This document shows, piece by piece, positions 40,713-50,613 of a stretch of 64,000 nt of DNA. The notes beneath the pieces are model-generated. The model was given only the letters and a program-made list of their open reading frames with translations. It searched no databases and was not told where the DNA came from. This DNA comes from Martinezella tropici. Its GTDB lineage: Bacteria; Pseudomonadota; Alphaproteobacteria; Rhizobiales; Rhizobiaceae. The translations under genes were made by a program, and so were the position numbers. The stretch's first letter is position 1, and every line of letters begins with the position of its first letter. The stretch lies in NCBI RefSeq assembly GCF_003287875.1, contig NZ_QMKK01000054.1, positions 620,001 to 684,000 of the forward strand. Direction: 5' to 3'.

Positions 40713-42832
40713 GATTTTCTCGCCTCAAGCATGTGGATGACTTGCGCAAGCCAGCGCCGTTTTGATGGGTTGGGAGCCGCCCCCAGGCGGGCGCGATAGA
40801 GCTCGGCGACCACATCTTCCGCTTCGCAGGGAAGATCGGTGATATTCGACCAGTATCGCGGGTAGAGGATGAGCGCGCCGGCAACGAGAGCGTCGAGGCT
40901 CAACAGCCGCTTGCGCCGGAGCGATACGACGGTGTCATGGGTTAGACCCCAGCCGGCATAGAAGGGCAGGCCATGGCACCATACCGGCTTTTCGCGCAGC
41001 AAAGCCTCGAAGCCGATCAACGATGTCGCGACATGAACTTCGTCGACCGCCTGCAGGAGATCGTCGAAACCGACATTGCCGATGACAAGATCGGCAGCAT
41101 TCATCGATGGGGATGAAGGCGGGTGACGGCCTTCATTCCTGGCCAGGAGATCGGGATGCTGCTTGTAGATAATGAACGCGTTCGGCCTTGCGCGCCGGGC
41201 GGCCTTTAGCAGGTCGACGTCGGACGCATGGCTTGGCATACCGAAGCGCAGGGAGGCGTCGTTCGGAACCTGCCCGGCAACCAGAACGATCGTCCGTCCC
41301 TTGGCCTTTGCACGATAGTCCGGCGCGGCCTGCGGCGGCAGGTTGTATTTGGTGATGCCCATCGAGACGATCGCCTGCCGAAGGCGCTTTGCCCGATCGA
41401 GGAGCGCCTCATCGAAATTCGTCCCGTTCAGGATCGTTTCGAGCTGGCTCGGGGCAGAGGCATTGAAGTAGATGCCTTGCCTGTCGAAGCAGAGAGAGGA
41501 TGGAGGAACGAGCGAGCTGCCGAGGCCGGAAGAGCGGATGAAGCCGTCTTCAACCCGAATGATCGGCAATCTCTTGCCACCTTTCCATAGAAGGCTTTCT
41601 TCCGGCGGATCGGCATTCCCCCACAGGACGATCGTGTCTGCATTCTGGATCTGCATGGCCGTCGGATCGGTGGCGAACCGCACCTCGGATCTGGGGCTGC
41701 TCAGATAACGACGCATTACCGAGCGTTTGTGAAGCGAGAAGTTGACGCAAAGATAGCGCCCCGAAAGGGAGCGGGCATGGTGGCGCCATTCGAGCAGCCG
41801 CTCGACGGCCTGCTCGGCCGTGATCGGATGACGCGAGACCGGATCGACATAACGGGAATATTGAAGGAATGCCGCGTCGGCAAATTCGTCGATGTTGACA
41901 TGCCGTGTCCGCCGGGCGCGCGCTGCAATTGCTGCAGCGCCTTCGGCGCGATCGTCGGTCAGTCCCCAGCCGGCATAGAAAGGCATGCCGAAGGTCACGA
42001 CGGGTATTTCGCGCAGCAATGCCTCGAGGCCTAGATGGCTCGACACGGTCCAGACCTCATCGACCAGATCCAGTATCGAATGCAGGGAGACGGCCTTGTC
42101 GACGAACTGCACTCCGCCTGTGTGGATATAGGGTTGAAGAAAACCTTTGGCACGGCCCGCCACGACATCGGCATGGCACTTGATGATGATGTCAGCATTT
42201 CTGTCCGCACGCGCTGCGGCCCACATCCTTGCGAAGGCACCGGCATCGGCGCCGGCGCTTTCGATGGATCGATCTCCGATGGCCTGGTCGATGAGCAGCA
42301 GACGCCTGCGGTGGTTTCGGCGAAGGAGTACGGCACCCTCCGGCAGATGGTTGTCCTGGCAAAGCCGCTCGCGGACGATCCGTTGCCGCAGATCGCTCGC
42401 ACGACCAATATCTTTATGCCGCGGCCTTGCCTGGAGCAGAGTTTCCAGCCGTGACGGCTGGTGGGCGGAGAAATGAATTCCGAGATCGTCGGTGACGATG
42501 GAAACCGGCGGTGCCGTGCTTGCGCCAGGCGATTGCAGAAAGCCGCCGGAGACGGTCCAGAAGGGCAGACGGTGAATGCGCGCATAAAGGCGCGCCATCC
42601 GGGCGAGCGGCCCATCCCCCCAACCCACGACGCCATCCGCGGCTGCGCCCGCCATCAGCTCGATCGGTCTGAGAGAGGCGGAAATCGCCGGACCGATCAG
42701 GGGAAAACGCCGCCGGGTCGCCAGGAAGGCGAGCAGCTGTGCGTTCGCCACAGGCAGCCAGGACGGCCGTTCACCTGTATCTGTTGTCGAGACCCGCATG
42801 TCCTGGGAGAAAATCGTCGAATCCAAATGCAT
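40709..42832 (-). CDS. kpsC: capsule Kdo-linker transferase KpsC-like (two-domain)
   Basis: This 707-residue protein has two related halves, as KpsC does. Each half contains a conserved pair: DDLGIHFSAHQPSRLETLL with EVWTVSSHLGLEALLREIPV in the first, and FDRQGIYFNASAPSQLETIL with VHVATSLIGFEALLREKPV in the second. Both end with TFGMPFYAGWGLT or HGLPFYAGWGLT. KpsC builds the poly-beta-Kdo linker on phosphatidylglycerol, with KpsS adding the first Kdo. It also resembles rhizobial LpsZ/RkpZ. It heads the minus-strand operon. No KpsS gene is visible in the window. Confidence 0.9.
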   Translation of the reverse strand: MHLDSTIFSQDMRVSTTDTGERPSWLPVANAQLLAFLATRRRFPLIGPAISASLRPIELMAGAAADGVVGWGDGPLARMARLYARIHRLPFWTVSGGFLQSPGASTAPPVSIVTDDLGIHFSAHQPSRLETLLQARPRHKDIGRASDLRQRIVRERLCQDNHLPEGAVLLRRNHRRRLLLIDQAIGDRSIESAGADAGAFARMWAAARADRNADIIIKCHADVVAGRAKGFLQPYIHTGGVQFVDKAVSLHSILDLVDEVWTVSSHLGLEALLREIPVVTFGMPFYAGWGLTDDRAEGAAAIAARARRTRHVNIDEFADAAFLQYSRYVDPVSRHPITAEQAVERLLEWRHHARSLSGRYLCVNFSLHKRSVMRRYLSSPRSEVRFATDPTAMQIQNADTIVLWGNADPPEESLLWKGGKRLPIIRVEDGFIRSSGLGSSLVPPSSLCFDRQGIYFNASAPSQLETILNGTNFDEALLDRAKRLRQAIVSMGITKYNLPPQAAPDYRAKAKGRTIVLVAGQVPNDASLRFGMPSHASDVDLLKAARRARPNAFIIYKQHPDLLARNEGRHPPSSPSMNAADLVIGNVGFDDLLQAVDEVHVATSLIGFEALLREKPVWCHGLPFYAGWGLTHDTVVSLRRKRLLSLDALVAGALILYPRYWSNITDLPCEAEDVVAELYRARLGAAPNPSKRRWLAQVIHMLEARKS

Positions 42833-43414
42833 AGATCCCCCAATGCAAGCTAGAGGCGGTCACGGCCGCCCGGGCGAAGCGACCTGCAATGCCGGACTGC
42901 GGCCGATTGCCTGAACGGGATCGGTTCGAGAGAGATGGGAAGCGCCAATTGCAGGATGGCAGTCCGATATCTCATGGCTGCGCGTTGCAGCCACGGGCGC
43001 TCGCGACGATTCGGCCCGGCACGATTGCTGACAGGGTTCAAGATGCCTCCAAGCTTTCCCATTCCGAATTCCTTGAGCCAGCAATGAGGGAGAAATGGCG
43101 AATTGAATGGCAGTTATCACCGCCGCAATTTCGCCCCGCCATACGGATCGCGCCGCCAAAGTATTAATTGCGACAGAAGGCAAATTATTCTTGAGATCAT
43201 ACGTTAAATATCAAATAGACCGAGAATTATATTTGACTTTCAAAGGATATATGTGAATCTCTTGCGAAACTAAATGCCGTCACGAGCGTCATGCGCCTCG
43301 GCGGGGTGGCGATTGGGAGAGGCGGAATGGGAAGTCTGCCGCGATGCGCGCGGAGCTTCGGCAAGATGACTATTGAATGGTTGCGGCCATTCTCCGAGAG
43401 ATTGATGGTCCCAG
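42833..43414. other. intergenic region between divergent capsule operons
   Basis: This interval separates kpsC (left) from kpsE copy 2 (right). I see no supported gene. The 43160-43260 part is strongly AT-rich, unlike its surroundings, and should hold the promoters and regulator sites. No clear inverted repeat was found. Confidence 0.5.
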
Positions 43415-44620
43415 ATGAGCCGTATCGAGAATAACCAGGATTTTGTCGATTTCGTCACATTGGTAACGGCGCGCTCGTCCGGCATCACCACCGGCCGGCC
43501 TGTCTCCAGGCCGATTTCAATTGTGAGATGGATCAGATCCCAGCTGCTGCTGTTACTGATCGTCGTCATTCCAGGCCTGCTCGGCGGCGTCTATTATGCC
43601 TTCATATCTGCCGATCAATATGTTTCCGAGACGCAGTTCGTCGTTCGCAGCCCGAACAGGAATGCGGCAGGCCTGCTGAGCGGCTTCCTCCAGAGCACCG
43701 GCTTCGTTCGTGCTCAGGACGACAGCTATATCGTCACCGAATTCATCAAGTCCCGTGCGGCCGTTGACGCGCTCGTCGAAAAGGACGGCCTGAAGGAGAT
43801 TTTCTCCAGACCCGAGGCGGACTTTCTCAACCGCTATCCTCTGCCGTGGCGCGAGGCGAACAGCGAGGAGCTGTTTCAGCATTATCTCCGGTTCATAAAC
43901 GTCCATACCGACAGTGGTAGCGGCGTGACGACGCTGGATGTGAGGGCATTTCAGGCCGATGATGCCTATCGTCTGGCGAACGCCCTGGTTCAGCACGCCG
44001 AAGAGCTCATCAATCGCCTGAATGATCGCGCCCGGCAGGACGCGATCCGTTATGCGCAGGTCGAGGTGAATGACAGTCAGGTGAGGCTGTCCGACATGCA
44101 GAAGAGACTGACGGACTTCCGCAATCGCGAGGCTCTTGTCGATCCGGGCAAGCAGTCGTCCGCGGCGCTCGACATGATTGCCCGGCTCTCGGACGATCTG
44201 GCCGACAGCAAGACACGCCTTGCCGCGCTTGACGAGCAAGCCCCGCGGAGCCCGCAGAATGACGCGCTAAGGGCACGAGTGGCGGCGATGGAGCGGCAGA
44301 TCAGCGACGAACGGGCACGTATCGTCGGCAGCGACGGTTCGATGGCGCCGCGTATCGCTCAATACGAACAGCTGCTGCTGGAGCGGGAAATGGCCGCGAA
44401 AATGCTGACCTCGGCGACCGCTTCTCTGGAGAACGCGAAAATCGATGCGCAACGGCAGCAACTCTATCTCGAACGAATTGCCGATCCGAACTTGCCGGAC
44501 CATGCGCTCTATCCGAAGCGCCTCCAGTCATTCCTCCTGCTGCTTGCGATCTGCTTCGCCATATTCTGGATCGTGCGCTTCTTCGTCATCCAGGTCTATG
44601 AGCATGCGGCTCAGCAATGA
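43415..44620 (+). CDS. kpsE: capsule export inner-membrane protein KpsE/RkpR-like, copy 2
   Basis: This 401-residue protein has the same plan as copy 1: transmembrane helix near residues 40-62, DQYVSETQFVVRSPNR, the coiled coil with LINRLNDRARQDAIRYAQ and DFRNREALVDPG, IVGSDGSMAPRIAQYEQL, DAQRQQLYLERI and a C-terminal helix. Parallel segments in copy 1 are LLDRLNDRARGDAVRFAD, NFRNKELMIDPN and MVGSDKSVAPRIADYESL, so the two are paralogues. It overlaps kpsT by four bases, which makes this copy the one co-expressed with the ATPase. Confidence 0.88.
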   Translation: MSRIENNQDFVDFVTLVTARSSGITTGRPVSRPISIVRWIRSQLLLLLIVVIPGLLGGVYYAFISADQYVSETQFVVRSPNRNAAGLLSGFLQSTGFVRAQDDSYIVTEFIKSRAAVDALVEKDGLKEIFSRPEADFLNRYPLPWREANSEELFQHYLRFINVHTDSGSGVTTLDVRAFQADDAYRLANALVQHAEELINRLNDRARQDAIRYAQVEVNDSQVRLSDMQKRLTDFRNREALVDPGKQSSAALDMIARLSDDLADSKTRLAALDEQAPRSPQNDALRARVAAMERQISDERARIVGSDGSMAPRIAQYEQLLLEREMAAKMLTSATASLENAKIDAQRQQLYLERIADPNLPDHALYPKRLQSFLLLLAICFAIFWIVRFFVIQVYEHAAQQ

Positions 44621-45351
44621 CTAGTCTTCCTTCCAGTCTCGCGCGATTCGCACCGTCGGAAGTCGCGGCCCAGAGGGTCGAGGCGCCTTGGCACGAAGAT
44701 GGCATTGTCGGCGTATTCGATCTCGTCAAGGAATATGAAGTGAATGGGCGTATGCGCCGCGTGCTTGACGGCGTGACCTTCAAGATTGGCCGCGGCGAGA
44801 AGATCGCCGTTCTCGGTCATAACGGCGCGGGAAAATCGACGCTCGTCCGGATGATCGCCGGCATAGAGGAGCCGACGTCCGGAAAGGTCGTGCGCAATAT
44901 GTCGATGTCATGGCCGATAGCGCTGAGCGGCGGCTTCGGCGGTTCGATGACCGGTTTTGACTGCATGCGCTTCCTCTCACGGATCTACGACAAGCCATTC
45001 GACGAAATTCGCGATCTGGTGGAGGATTTCAGCGAGCTTGGTCGCTATTTGCGCATGCCCATCAGGACATACTCGTCCGGCATGCGTGCGCGATTGGCTT
45101 TCGGCATGTCGCTTGCGATCGATTTCGACTGTTATCTCATCGATGAGGTGCTTGCTGTTGGCGACAAACGTTTCCAGCTGCGCTCCTTCGAAGAACTTTT
45201 TGTCAAACGGAAGGATCGTTCAATGATCATCGTGGGACATAACCTCAATGTGATCGGCGATTTGTGCAAGTCGGCACTCGTCCTGAAAAATGGCCGCGGC
45301 CGCGTCTTCGATGACATAGAAACGGCGTTTCGAATCTACTCTACATTGTAG
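44617..45351 (+). CDS. kpsT: capsule ABC transporter ATPase KpsT/RkpS-like
   Basis: This 244-residue ATPase powers capsule export. It has a 30-residue N-terminal extension, then Walker A GHNGAGKST near residue 68, the signature YSSGMRARLAFG near residue 150 and Walker B YLIDEVLAVGD near residue 172, all in the KpsT/Wzt form. DEVLAVGD is typical of polysaccharide exporters. The gene follows kpsE copy 2 with a four-base overlap. Its partner KpsM is encoded at 37270-38079. Confidence 0.93.
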   Translation: MTSLPSSLARFAPSEVAAQRVEAPWHEDGIVGVFDLVKEYEVNGRMRRVLDGVTFKIGRGEKIAVLGHNGAGKSTLVRMIAGIEEPTSGKVVRNMSMSWPIALSGGFGGSMTGFDCMRFLSRIYDKPFDEIRDLVEDFSELGRYLRMPIRTYSSGMRARLAFGMSLAIDFDCYLIDEVLAVGDKRFQLRSFEELFVKRKDRSMIIVGHNLNVIGDLCKSALVLKNGRGRVFDDIETAFRIYSTL

Positions 45352-46002
45352 ATCTTCCGCTTTGATTGTATTTTTCGAGCGTCGATGGCAAACATCACGC
45401 GCAGATTTTGCAAAATGAGACAGTATCGGAAGCCCGTCAGCCGGCATTGTCTCATCTTCTCGTCAGCCATTGAAACAATGCCGTTACGCCTCGGATCCCG
45501 TCGGTTCGCCCGGTCAAAACACCCAATACATTAGGCTAATCGAAATTAAATCGTTTTTGATTGCTTTCGAAATTACGGCGATTCTCGCCACATATTTCTG
45601 CAGCGTACGACATATGCCCCCATCACAACCATTACGCGGTGAGTGTGGAGCATAAATCAGTAACTACTTCTGCAACCAGCACCGGTATATCACAGGGATA
45701 ATGGCTATACGGGTAGAAGCTTTTTTGTCCGATGGCGTCGCGTCCGAAGGCTGAATTTGAGCAAGCGCATGGAGGTGTAGGAATCTGTATAACGCCGTCA
45801 TTATCTGTACTGTCGCGCTAAAATTCGTCGTGCTAATTTACTTTCAGATAATACAACTTAAGATGAATGATCATACGATTTGGAGTGGTCAAGGGGCAAG
45901 ACCATGAAGTCCTCGTAACGAACGCTGGAAAAAATCTGGCTCGATAAAATCATGTGGTGGCGATTGCGAATATGCAATCTGAGATATTGAGTAGGATAGC
46001 GG
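45352..46002. other. gene-poor AT-rich stretch before the AraC gene
   Basis: About 650 bases without a supported frame. Base composition drops to AT-rich in 45530-46000. It probably holds the AraC gene promoter; I see no strong repeats or terminator after kpsT. Confidence 0.5.
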
Positions 46003-47016
46003 ATGGCGATGTTGGAAAAAGTTGCCGAACAATGCGTTGGCACTTTTGAAGTGTATTCTCGTGATGCAATTGTTCGCAATCTCGATGTACTTGAACCAAA
46101 CTGGAAATGGGGTGTTCCGTCGGAAGCCAGTGGAGATTACTCCTTTAAATTCAGCAAGCAGCCCGTTCAATCGACGTCCATCATAAGTGCGGAGCACTCT
46201 GCTGGCCTGGAGGCTATCGCGAAGCACGACGTGCCGCGTGTCAGCATCGTATTCGTCCTGGCAGGCGAGTTGGAAATCAATCACAAGCGGATGCATAAAT
46301 CGCTGCGCATTCCTGCCAATAATGTCGCCAGCATCAGCGACCGCGCCGGCAAGCGGCTGGAGATAAAGCCGCGAAGTTCCTGGCTGCTGTTTCAAATTCC
46401 GGAATCGGTTATCCGGCAGCACTTCGAGGAATTGACGGGCAAGCCCTATGTGCAGGAATTCGCCCTGGCACCGGTGAGTTTCCGTCAAGGCGGCGCGCAG
46501 GGGCTATACCAGACCCTTCGCCAGGCCGAAAAGGATCTCATGACAGCTCGTCCGGCTGAAAGGGTGATGCTCGCAAAGGCCTACAGCGAGCTTCTTCTCG
46601 TCAAGTTGTTTGCCAAGCTTCCGCACAATCTTTCCGATGCCTTCCATCGCGGAACATTGGAAAGCGCGCCGCGCCAGCTTCTGAGGGCGGAGGCTTTCAT
46701 GCGGGACAACCTGCATAACGCGATCATGCTGGAAGACCTTGCCCAGGCCGCAAGCTGCAGCCCGCGCGCACTGCAACGCATGTTCAAGACCTATCGCGGT
46801 GACACACCGATGGGAATCCTGTGCAACTATAGGCTAGCCGCGGCCCACGGCGCGATCAAGGGCGGCCAGGCCGAGAGCATCACCGACCTCGCCATGAGCC
46901 TGCAATTTTCCAATCCCGGGCGGTTCTCCGTTCTCTACAAGCACGCCTATGGCTCCAGCCCATCATCGATCCTTCGGTTTACCCGTGAGCGCAGTGACGA
47001 TGCCGGAACGGCTTAA
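46003..47016 (+). CDS. AraC-family transcriptional regulator
   Basis: This 337-residue regulator has an N-terminal sensor part resembling the AraC-binding-like domain of FeaR/OruR-type proteins (VSIVFVLAGELEINHK near residue 80, LRIPANNVASISDRAG) and a C-terminal double helix-turn-helix from about residue 225: AIMLEDLAQAASCSPRALQR then MFKTYRGDTPMGIL and ITDLAMSLQFSNPGRFSVLY. It sits between kpsT and the exporter lipoprotein gene, on the same strand as both, and may control the capsule or polysaccharide genes. That target is inference. Confidence 0.87.
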   Translation: MAMLEKVAEQCVGTFEVYSRDAIVRNLDVLEPNWKWGVPSEASGDYSFKFSKQPVQSTSIISAEHSAGLEAIAKHDVPRVSIVFVLAGELEINHKRMHKSLRIPANNVASISDRAGKRLEIKPRSSWLLFQIPESVIRQHFEELTGKPYVQEFALAPVSFRQGGAQGLYQTLRQAEKDLMTARPAERVMLAKAYSELLLVKLFAKLPHNLSDAFHRGTLESAPRQLLRAEAFMRDNLHNAIMLEDLAQAASCSPRALQRMFKTYRGDTPMGILCNYRLAAAHGAIKGGQAESITDLAMSLQFSNPGRFSVLYKHAYGSSPSSILRFTRERSDDAGTA

Positions 47017-47073
47017 TGTGCTCAGAGCAATGATGCCTCATCAAAACTGCCTCCATGCCGTTCAGGATTGTCG

Positions 47074-48246
47074 ATGCCGGTGAAGTTCGGATTATTGTGT
47101 GTTCTCGCCTGCGTTCTTACGGGCTGTGCATTGCCGGAGGCCGGACCCAAGGCCTCCCGCATATTGGAGGAGGCGGCGGCGCGTACCGTTCCACCATTTG
47201 CGCTGGTCGACGTGATATCGACGGCAATAGTCCGGAGCGCCGCGCGGCCGGAGGCCAGTCTGGCGGCTTATTTCGGCGAAGGTACGCGTGATCCGGGCCT
47301 GAAGATCGCCGTCGGTGATGTCGTTTCGGTCAGCCTTTGGGAGGCCCCGCCTGGAAGCTTGTTCGGAATGGCAGCTAGCACCTCCGGGCAGCAGCAGGCG
47401 ACGGGCAGTTCCGTTACGATCCCGCCGCAAACCATCAATAGCGATGGAACGATCAGCATTCCCTATGTGGGACGCATCAATGCGGCTGGACGGACGCCTG
47501 CCTCCGTCGAGCGCGCCGTAATCTCCGGCCTTGCCGGCAAAGCGGTGCAGCCGCAAGCGCTGGTGACGGTGCAGCAGAGCGCCTCGAACACGGTCACAGT
47601 TACGGGCGAGGTTGCAGGCGGCGCACGTGTCGCGCTGTCGCCGGCCGGCGACCGGGTACTCGATGCGATTGCCGCGGCAGGAGGCCTGCGCGCCAGCGTC
47701 AACGACAGCGTCGTCTATCTGACGCGGGGACGCCGGACGATGCACATGCCTTTCACCGCGATTGTCCAGAACCCGCGCGAGAACATAAGATTGCGGCCTG
47801 AGGATGTGGTCACCGTCATGCGCGAACCGACCACCTATACGATCCTTGGCGCATCGGCGCAGAATGGCGAAGTGCCCTTCAGCGCGCAACACCTGACCAT
47901 GGCAAACGCGGTGGCACGTGCGGGAGGCCTTCAGGATGCCCGTGCCGATGCTTCGGGCATCTTTCTCTTCCGGTATGAGCCGCTCGACACTGCCCGCCGC
48001 ATCGTCGCACCGAACAATCCATTGCTGAGACGCGGCGGACCAGTCCCGATCGTCTATCGGTTCAACCTGAAAAACGGCTCGACACTGCTCGCCATGCAGA
48101 GCTTCGAGGTTCAGCCGCGCGACATCATCTACATTTCCAATGCTTCCTCGATCGATATTCAGAAATTCATGGGTCTCTTCCAGGGCGTCACGGGAACTGC
48201 ATTGTCTGCCGCATCGGTCGGCATAGCCGCATCGACGGCAAACTGA
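47074..48246 (+). CDS. outer-membrane polysaccharide export lipoprotein (KpsD/Wza-like)
   Basis: This 390-residue protein begins with a lipoprotein signal, LACVLTGC, so residue 19 or so should be lipidated. A poly_export domain follows (IAVGDVVSVSLWEAPPGSLF near residue 75, INSDGTISIPYVGRINAAGR near residue 120), then two SLBB-type ligand-binding domains (TVTGEVAGGARVALSPAGDR and YTILGASAQNGEVPFSAQHL). These proteins form the outer-membrane channel for capsule. The start is the ATG at 47074 behind AGGA; a TTG two codons upstream is the alternative. It starts the second export/glycosylation operon. Confidence 0.9.
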   Translation: MPVKFGLLCVLACVLTGCALPEAGPKASRILEEAAARTVPPFALVDVISTAIVRSAARPEASLAAYFGEGTRDPGLKIAVGDVVSVSLWEAPPGSLFGMAASTSGQQQATGSSVTIPPQTINSDGTISIPYVGRINAAGRTPASVERAVISGLAGKAVQPQALVTVQQSASNTVTVTGEVAGGARVALSPAGDRVLDAIAAAGGLRASVNDSVVYLTRGRRTMHMPFTAIVQNPRENIRLRPEDVVTVMREPTTYTILGASAQNGEVPFSAQHLTMANAVARAGGLQDARADASGIFLFRYEPLDTARRIVAPNNPLLRRGGPVPIVYRFNLKNGSTLLAMQSFEVQPRDIIYISNASSIDIQKFMGLFQGVTGTALSAASVGIAASTAN

Positions 48247-48267
48247 GGATATCGCTGGAAAGCCGTG

Positions 48268-48289
48268 CCCGCAGCGAGAGAGCTGCGGG
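48268..48289 (+). terminator. intercistronic hairpin after the export lipoprotein gene
   Basis: CCCGCAGC-GAGAGA-GCTGCGGG is a perfect eight-base stem with six-base loop, 22 bases after the stop codon and about 80 bases before the next start. Without a T-run it is more likely an mRNA stabiliser or attenuator than a complete terminator. Confidence 0.5.
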
Positions 48290-48372
48290 AATCGAGGAAG
48301 TTTCATGATGTTGTCCGGTCTCCAGATTGCATTGCCGGCATGCCGGATCAAGGCCGGATCGAGAGGGATAAG

Positions 48373-49236
48373 ATGAGTTCTTCGCCGCTGCTGCACCTTC
48401 ACGAGTTGATGGCTTTCGATCGGCATCAGGCCGAGGCTGCTATTTTGCAGCGAGTGAGCAGCGCTTATCTCGGGAACCATACGGCTCTAGTGCGCGTGCT
48501 CGGCCGCTATAAGCTCTATATCGATACCCGCGACAGGGGGTTCGGGTCCCATGTCCTCCTGGACGGTTTCTGGGAAATCTGGCTGACCCTGTTCTGCGCG
48601 CGCAACGTCAGGCGCGGCATGACCGCGATCGATGTCGGTGCAAACTTCGGCTATTACTCACTTCTGCTGGCCGAGCTCGTCGGAGCCAAGGGCGAACTGA
48701 TCGCCGTCGAACCCAACCCGCATGCTGCGGATTTCCTGCGCCACAGCGTCGAGCTGAACGGACTGCTCGGACGGACGCGGGTCGAGAGGCTGGCGCTCGG
48801 CAGCGCGGCATCAGGCGAGGCATCCCTCTATGTTCCCCATAGCGAACCGAAGAACGCGCTGATCGTTGCAGAGACTTTCCTGCCCCATCCCCAGGATGGG
48901 GCCCTCATCAAGGTCCCGGTAACGACGCTCGACCGGTTGAGCGCATCCTGCACGCGCGTCGACTTCATAAAGATCGACGCCGAAGGGGCCGAAGAAGTCA
49001 TCCTTGAGGGGATGGGCGAGACCATTGCCCGTCACAAGCCGATGCTTGTCGTCGAATTCAATCCCGCCCGCTATGCCGATGCGCGCGGTTTTCTCGAGCG
49101 CCTTGCCGGCATCTACGGATCGCTTCGGCGTCTCGACTTCAGTGGCGAAGCTGTCCCTATCGCCTCTACGGACCTGCTCTCGAAATACGGGGCCGACGAC
49201 TCGCTCCTCGTCCTTTCCCGCGACAAGCCGGCCTGA
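48373..49236 (+). CDS. FkbM-family methyltransferase, second copy
   Basis: This 287-residue enzyme has SAM motif I AIDVGANFGYYSLLLAELVG near residue 80 and the FkbM motif VDFIKIDAEGAEEVILEG near residue 195. It is likely to O-methylate a sugar of the exported polysaccharide. The ATG at 48373, with GAGAGGGAT upstream, is preferred; 36 more in-frame codons run upstream across the hairpin. It has no DUF4214-like region, unlike the copy at 38209-39351. It is followed closely by a glycosyltransferase gene. Confidence 0.87.
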   Translation: MSSSPLLHLHELMAFDRHQAEAAILQRVSSAYLGNHTALVRVLGRYKLYIDTRDRGFGSHVLLDGFWEIWLTLFCARNVRRGMTAIDVGANFGYYSLLLAELVGAKGELIAVEPNPHAADFLRHSVELNGLLGRTRVERLALGSAASGEASLYVPHSEPKNALIVAETFLPHPQDGALIKVPVTTLDRLSASCTRVDFIKIDAEGAEEVILEGMGETIARHKPMLVVEFNPARYADARGFLERLAGIYGSLRRLDFSGEAVPIASTDLLSKYGADDSLLVLSRDKPA

Positions 49237-49275
49237 GGACGGGGAGGGATGCAAGATGGCGAAGGAGAGACGGGA

Positions 49276-50601
49276 GTGAGCCAGACGATCCTTTACGATG
49301 GCCTCAATCTTTCGCTGAAGAAGGGCACCGGTGTGGCGACCTACACCAGGAGCTTGATGTCGACGGCGCGTGCGTTGGGCTATCAGACCGGAGTCGTCCA
49401 CGGAATGCCCGGAAACGTTCCGAAGGATCCGATATTGCGCGAGGTGCTGCTATTTGACGATACCAGCGCCCGCGTACCGGGCGCGCTTTCCACTGCAAAG
49501 CGGTGGCTGCGCCGGCGCGTTGCCGCACCATTCGGCATCAAGCCCGTTCCGATTCCGCTGAGCGGAACCGTCATTCTGAAGTCGCTTCAAGCGCAGCTCG
49601 GCGATTCCGCCATGGTTTACGCCTCCAATGACCTGTTCCAGCTCGCGAGGTATCATTTCAAGCGCTACGGCAACAATCTTGCCATGAAGTTCGAGACGCA
49701 GCCGGATCTTCTGCATTGCACCTATCCCATGCCGATTGCTGCAAAGAAGGCATTGAACATCTATACGATCCACGATCTGGTTCCGTTGCGGCTGCCATAT
49801 CTCACCGAGGACGACAAGCGCTATCACTACAAGATGCTTCGGTCCCTCGTGCGGCGGGCCGATCACATCGTGACCGTGTCCGAGACGTCTCGCGCCGATA
49901 TCATCAAGGTTCTCGGCGCCGACGAGGCGCGGGTCAGCAATACCTATCAGGCGGTTCACGTGCCGGAACAGCTTCGCGCGAAGCCGGCCGATGTGGTTGC
50001 CAACGAGATAGCCGGCATCTTCCATCTCGACTGGAAGGAATATTTCCTCTTCTTCGGTGCCTTCGAACCGAAAAAGAACATCTCGCGGCTGGTCGAAGCC
50101 TATCTTGCCGCAAAGACGAACAAGCCGCTCATCATCGTCGGCGCTCCGGGATGGAAGGGCGCGGAAACGCAGCAGCTCATCGATGATGATCGGTTCCGCT
50201 TCTATCTTCGTGCCGAAGACCGCATTCTGCCGCAGCGGCAGATCCAGCGCTTCGACTTCGTCTCCTATCCCTTGCTGATAAGCCTGATCAGAGGCGCGCG
50301 CGCCGTGCTGTTTCCTTCGCTCTACGAAGGTTTTGGCCTGCCGGTGCTCGAATCCATGCAGCTCGGAACGCCGGTTCTCAGCTCCACGGAAGGATCCATC
50401 CCGGAAATTGCCGGGAATGCCGCGCTTCTGGTCGATCCGTACAATACCGAAGAAATGCGCAAGGCGATCGTCAGCCTGGATCAGGACGATGCGCTATGCG
50501 CCTCGTTTGCCAAGGCCGGCCCGAGGCAGGCGGCACGCTTCTCGCCGGATCGGTATCAGCAGAAGGTGAGCGCGCTCTATGACACGCTTTTCAATGGATG
50601 A
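49276..50601 (+). CDS. GT4-family glycosyltransferase
   Basis: This 441-residue protein has a GT-B fold. GTGVATYTRSLM near residue 17 is the N-terminal glycine-rich loop, IYTIHDLVPLRLPY near residue 165 the interdomain segment, and FLFFGAFEPKKNISRLVEAY plus PSLYEGFGLPVLESMQLG the donor domain with E-x7-E. The GTG at 49276 is preferred because AAGGAG lies eight bases upstream; an ATG at 49249 is too close to its GGGGAGGG. It is likely a capsule glycosyltransferase acting on the same chain as the neighbouring methyltransferase. Confidence 0.87.
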   Translation: MSQTILYDGLNLSLKKGTGVATYTRSLMSTARALGYQTGVVHGMPGNVPKDPILREVLLFDDTSARVPGALSTAKRWLRRRVAAPFGIKPVPIPLSGTVILKSLQAQLGDSAMVYASNDLFQLARYHFKRYGNNLAMKFETQPDLLHCTYPMPIAAKKALNIYTIHDLVPLRLPYLTEDDKRYHYKMLRSLVRRADHIVTVSETSRADIIKVLGADEARVSNTYQAVHVPEQLRAKPADVVANEIAGIFHLDWKEYFLFFGAFEPKKNISRLVEAYLAAKTNKPLIIVGAPGWKGAETQQLIDDDRFRFYLRAEDRILPQRQIQRFDFVSYPLLISLIRGARAVLFPSLYEGFGLPVLESMQLGTPVLSSTEGSIPEIAGNAALLVDPYNTEEMRKAIVSLDQDDALCASFAKAGPRQAARFSPDRYQQKVSALYDTLFNG

Positions 50602-50613
50602 TCACGGGAGCGC

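Noticed and set aside
47092..48480. Minus-strand open frame of 462 codons across the export lipoprotein gene
   Set aside because: Antisense to a gene with a lipobox and SLBB domains; translation shows no motif and biased composition.
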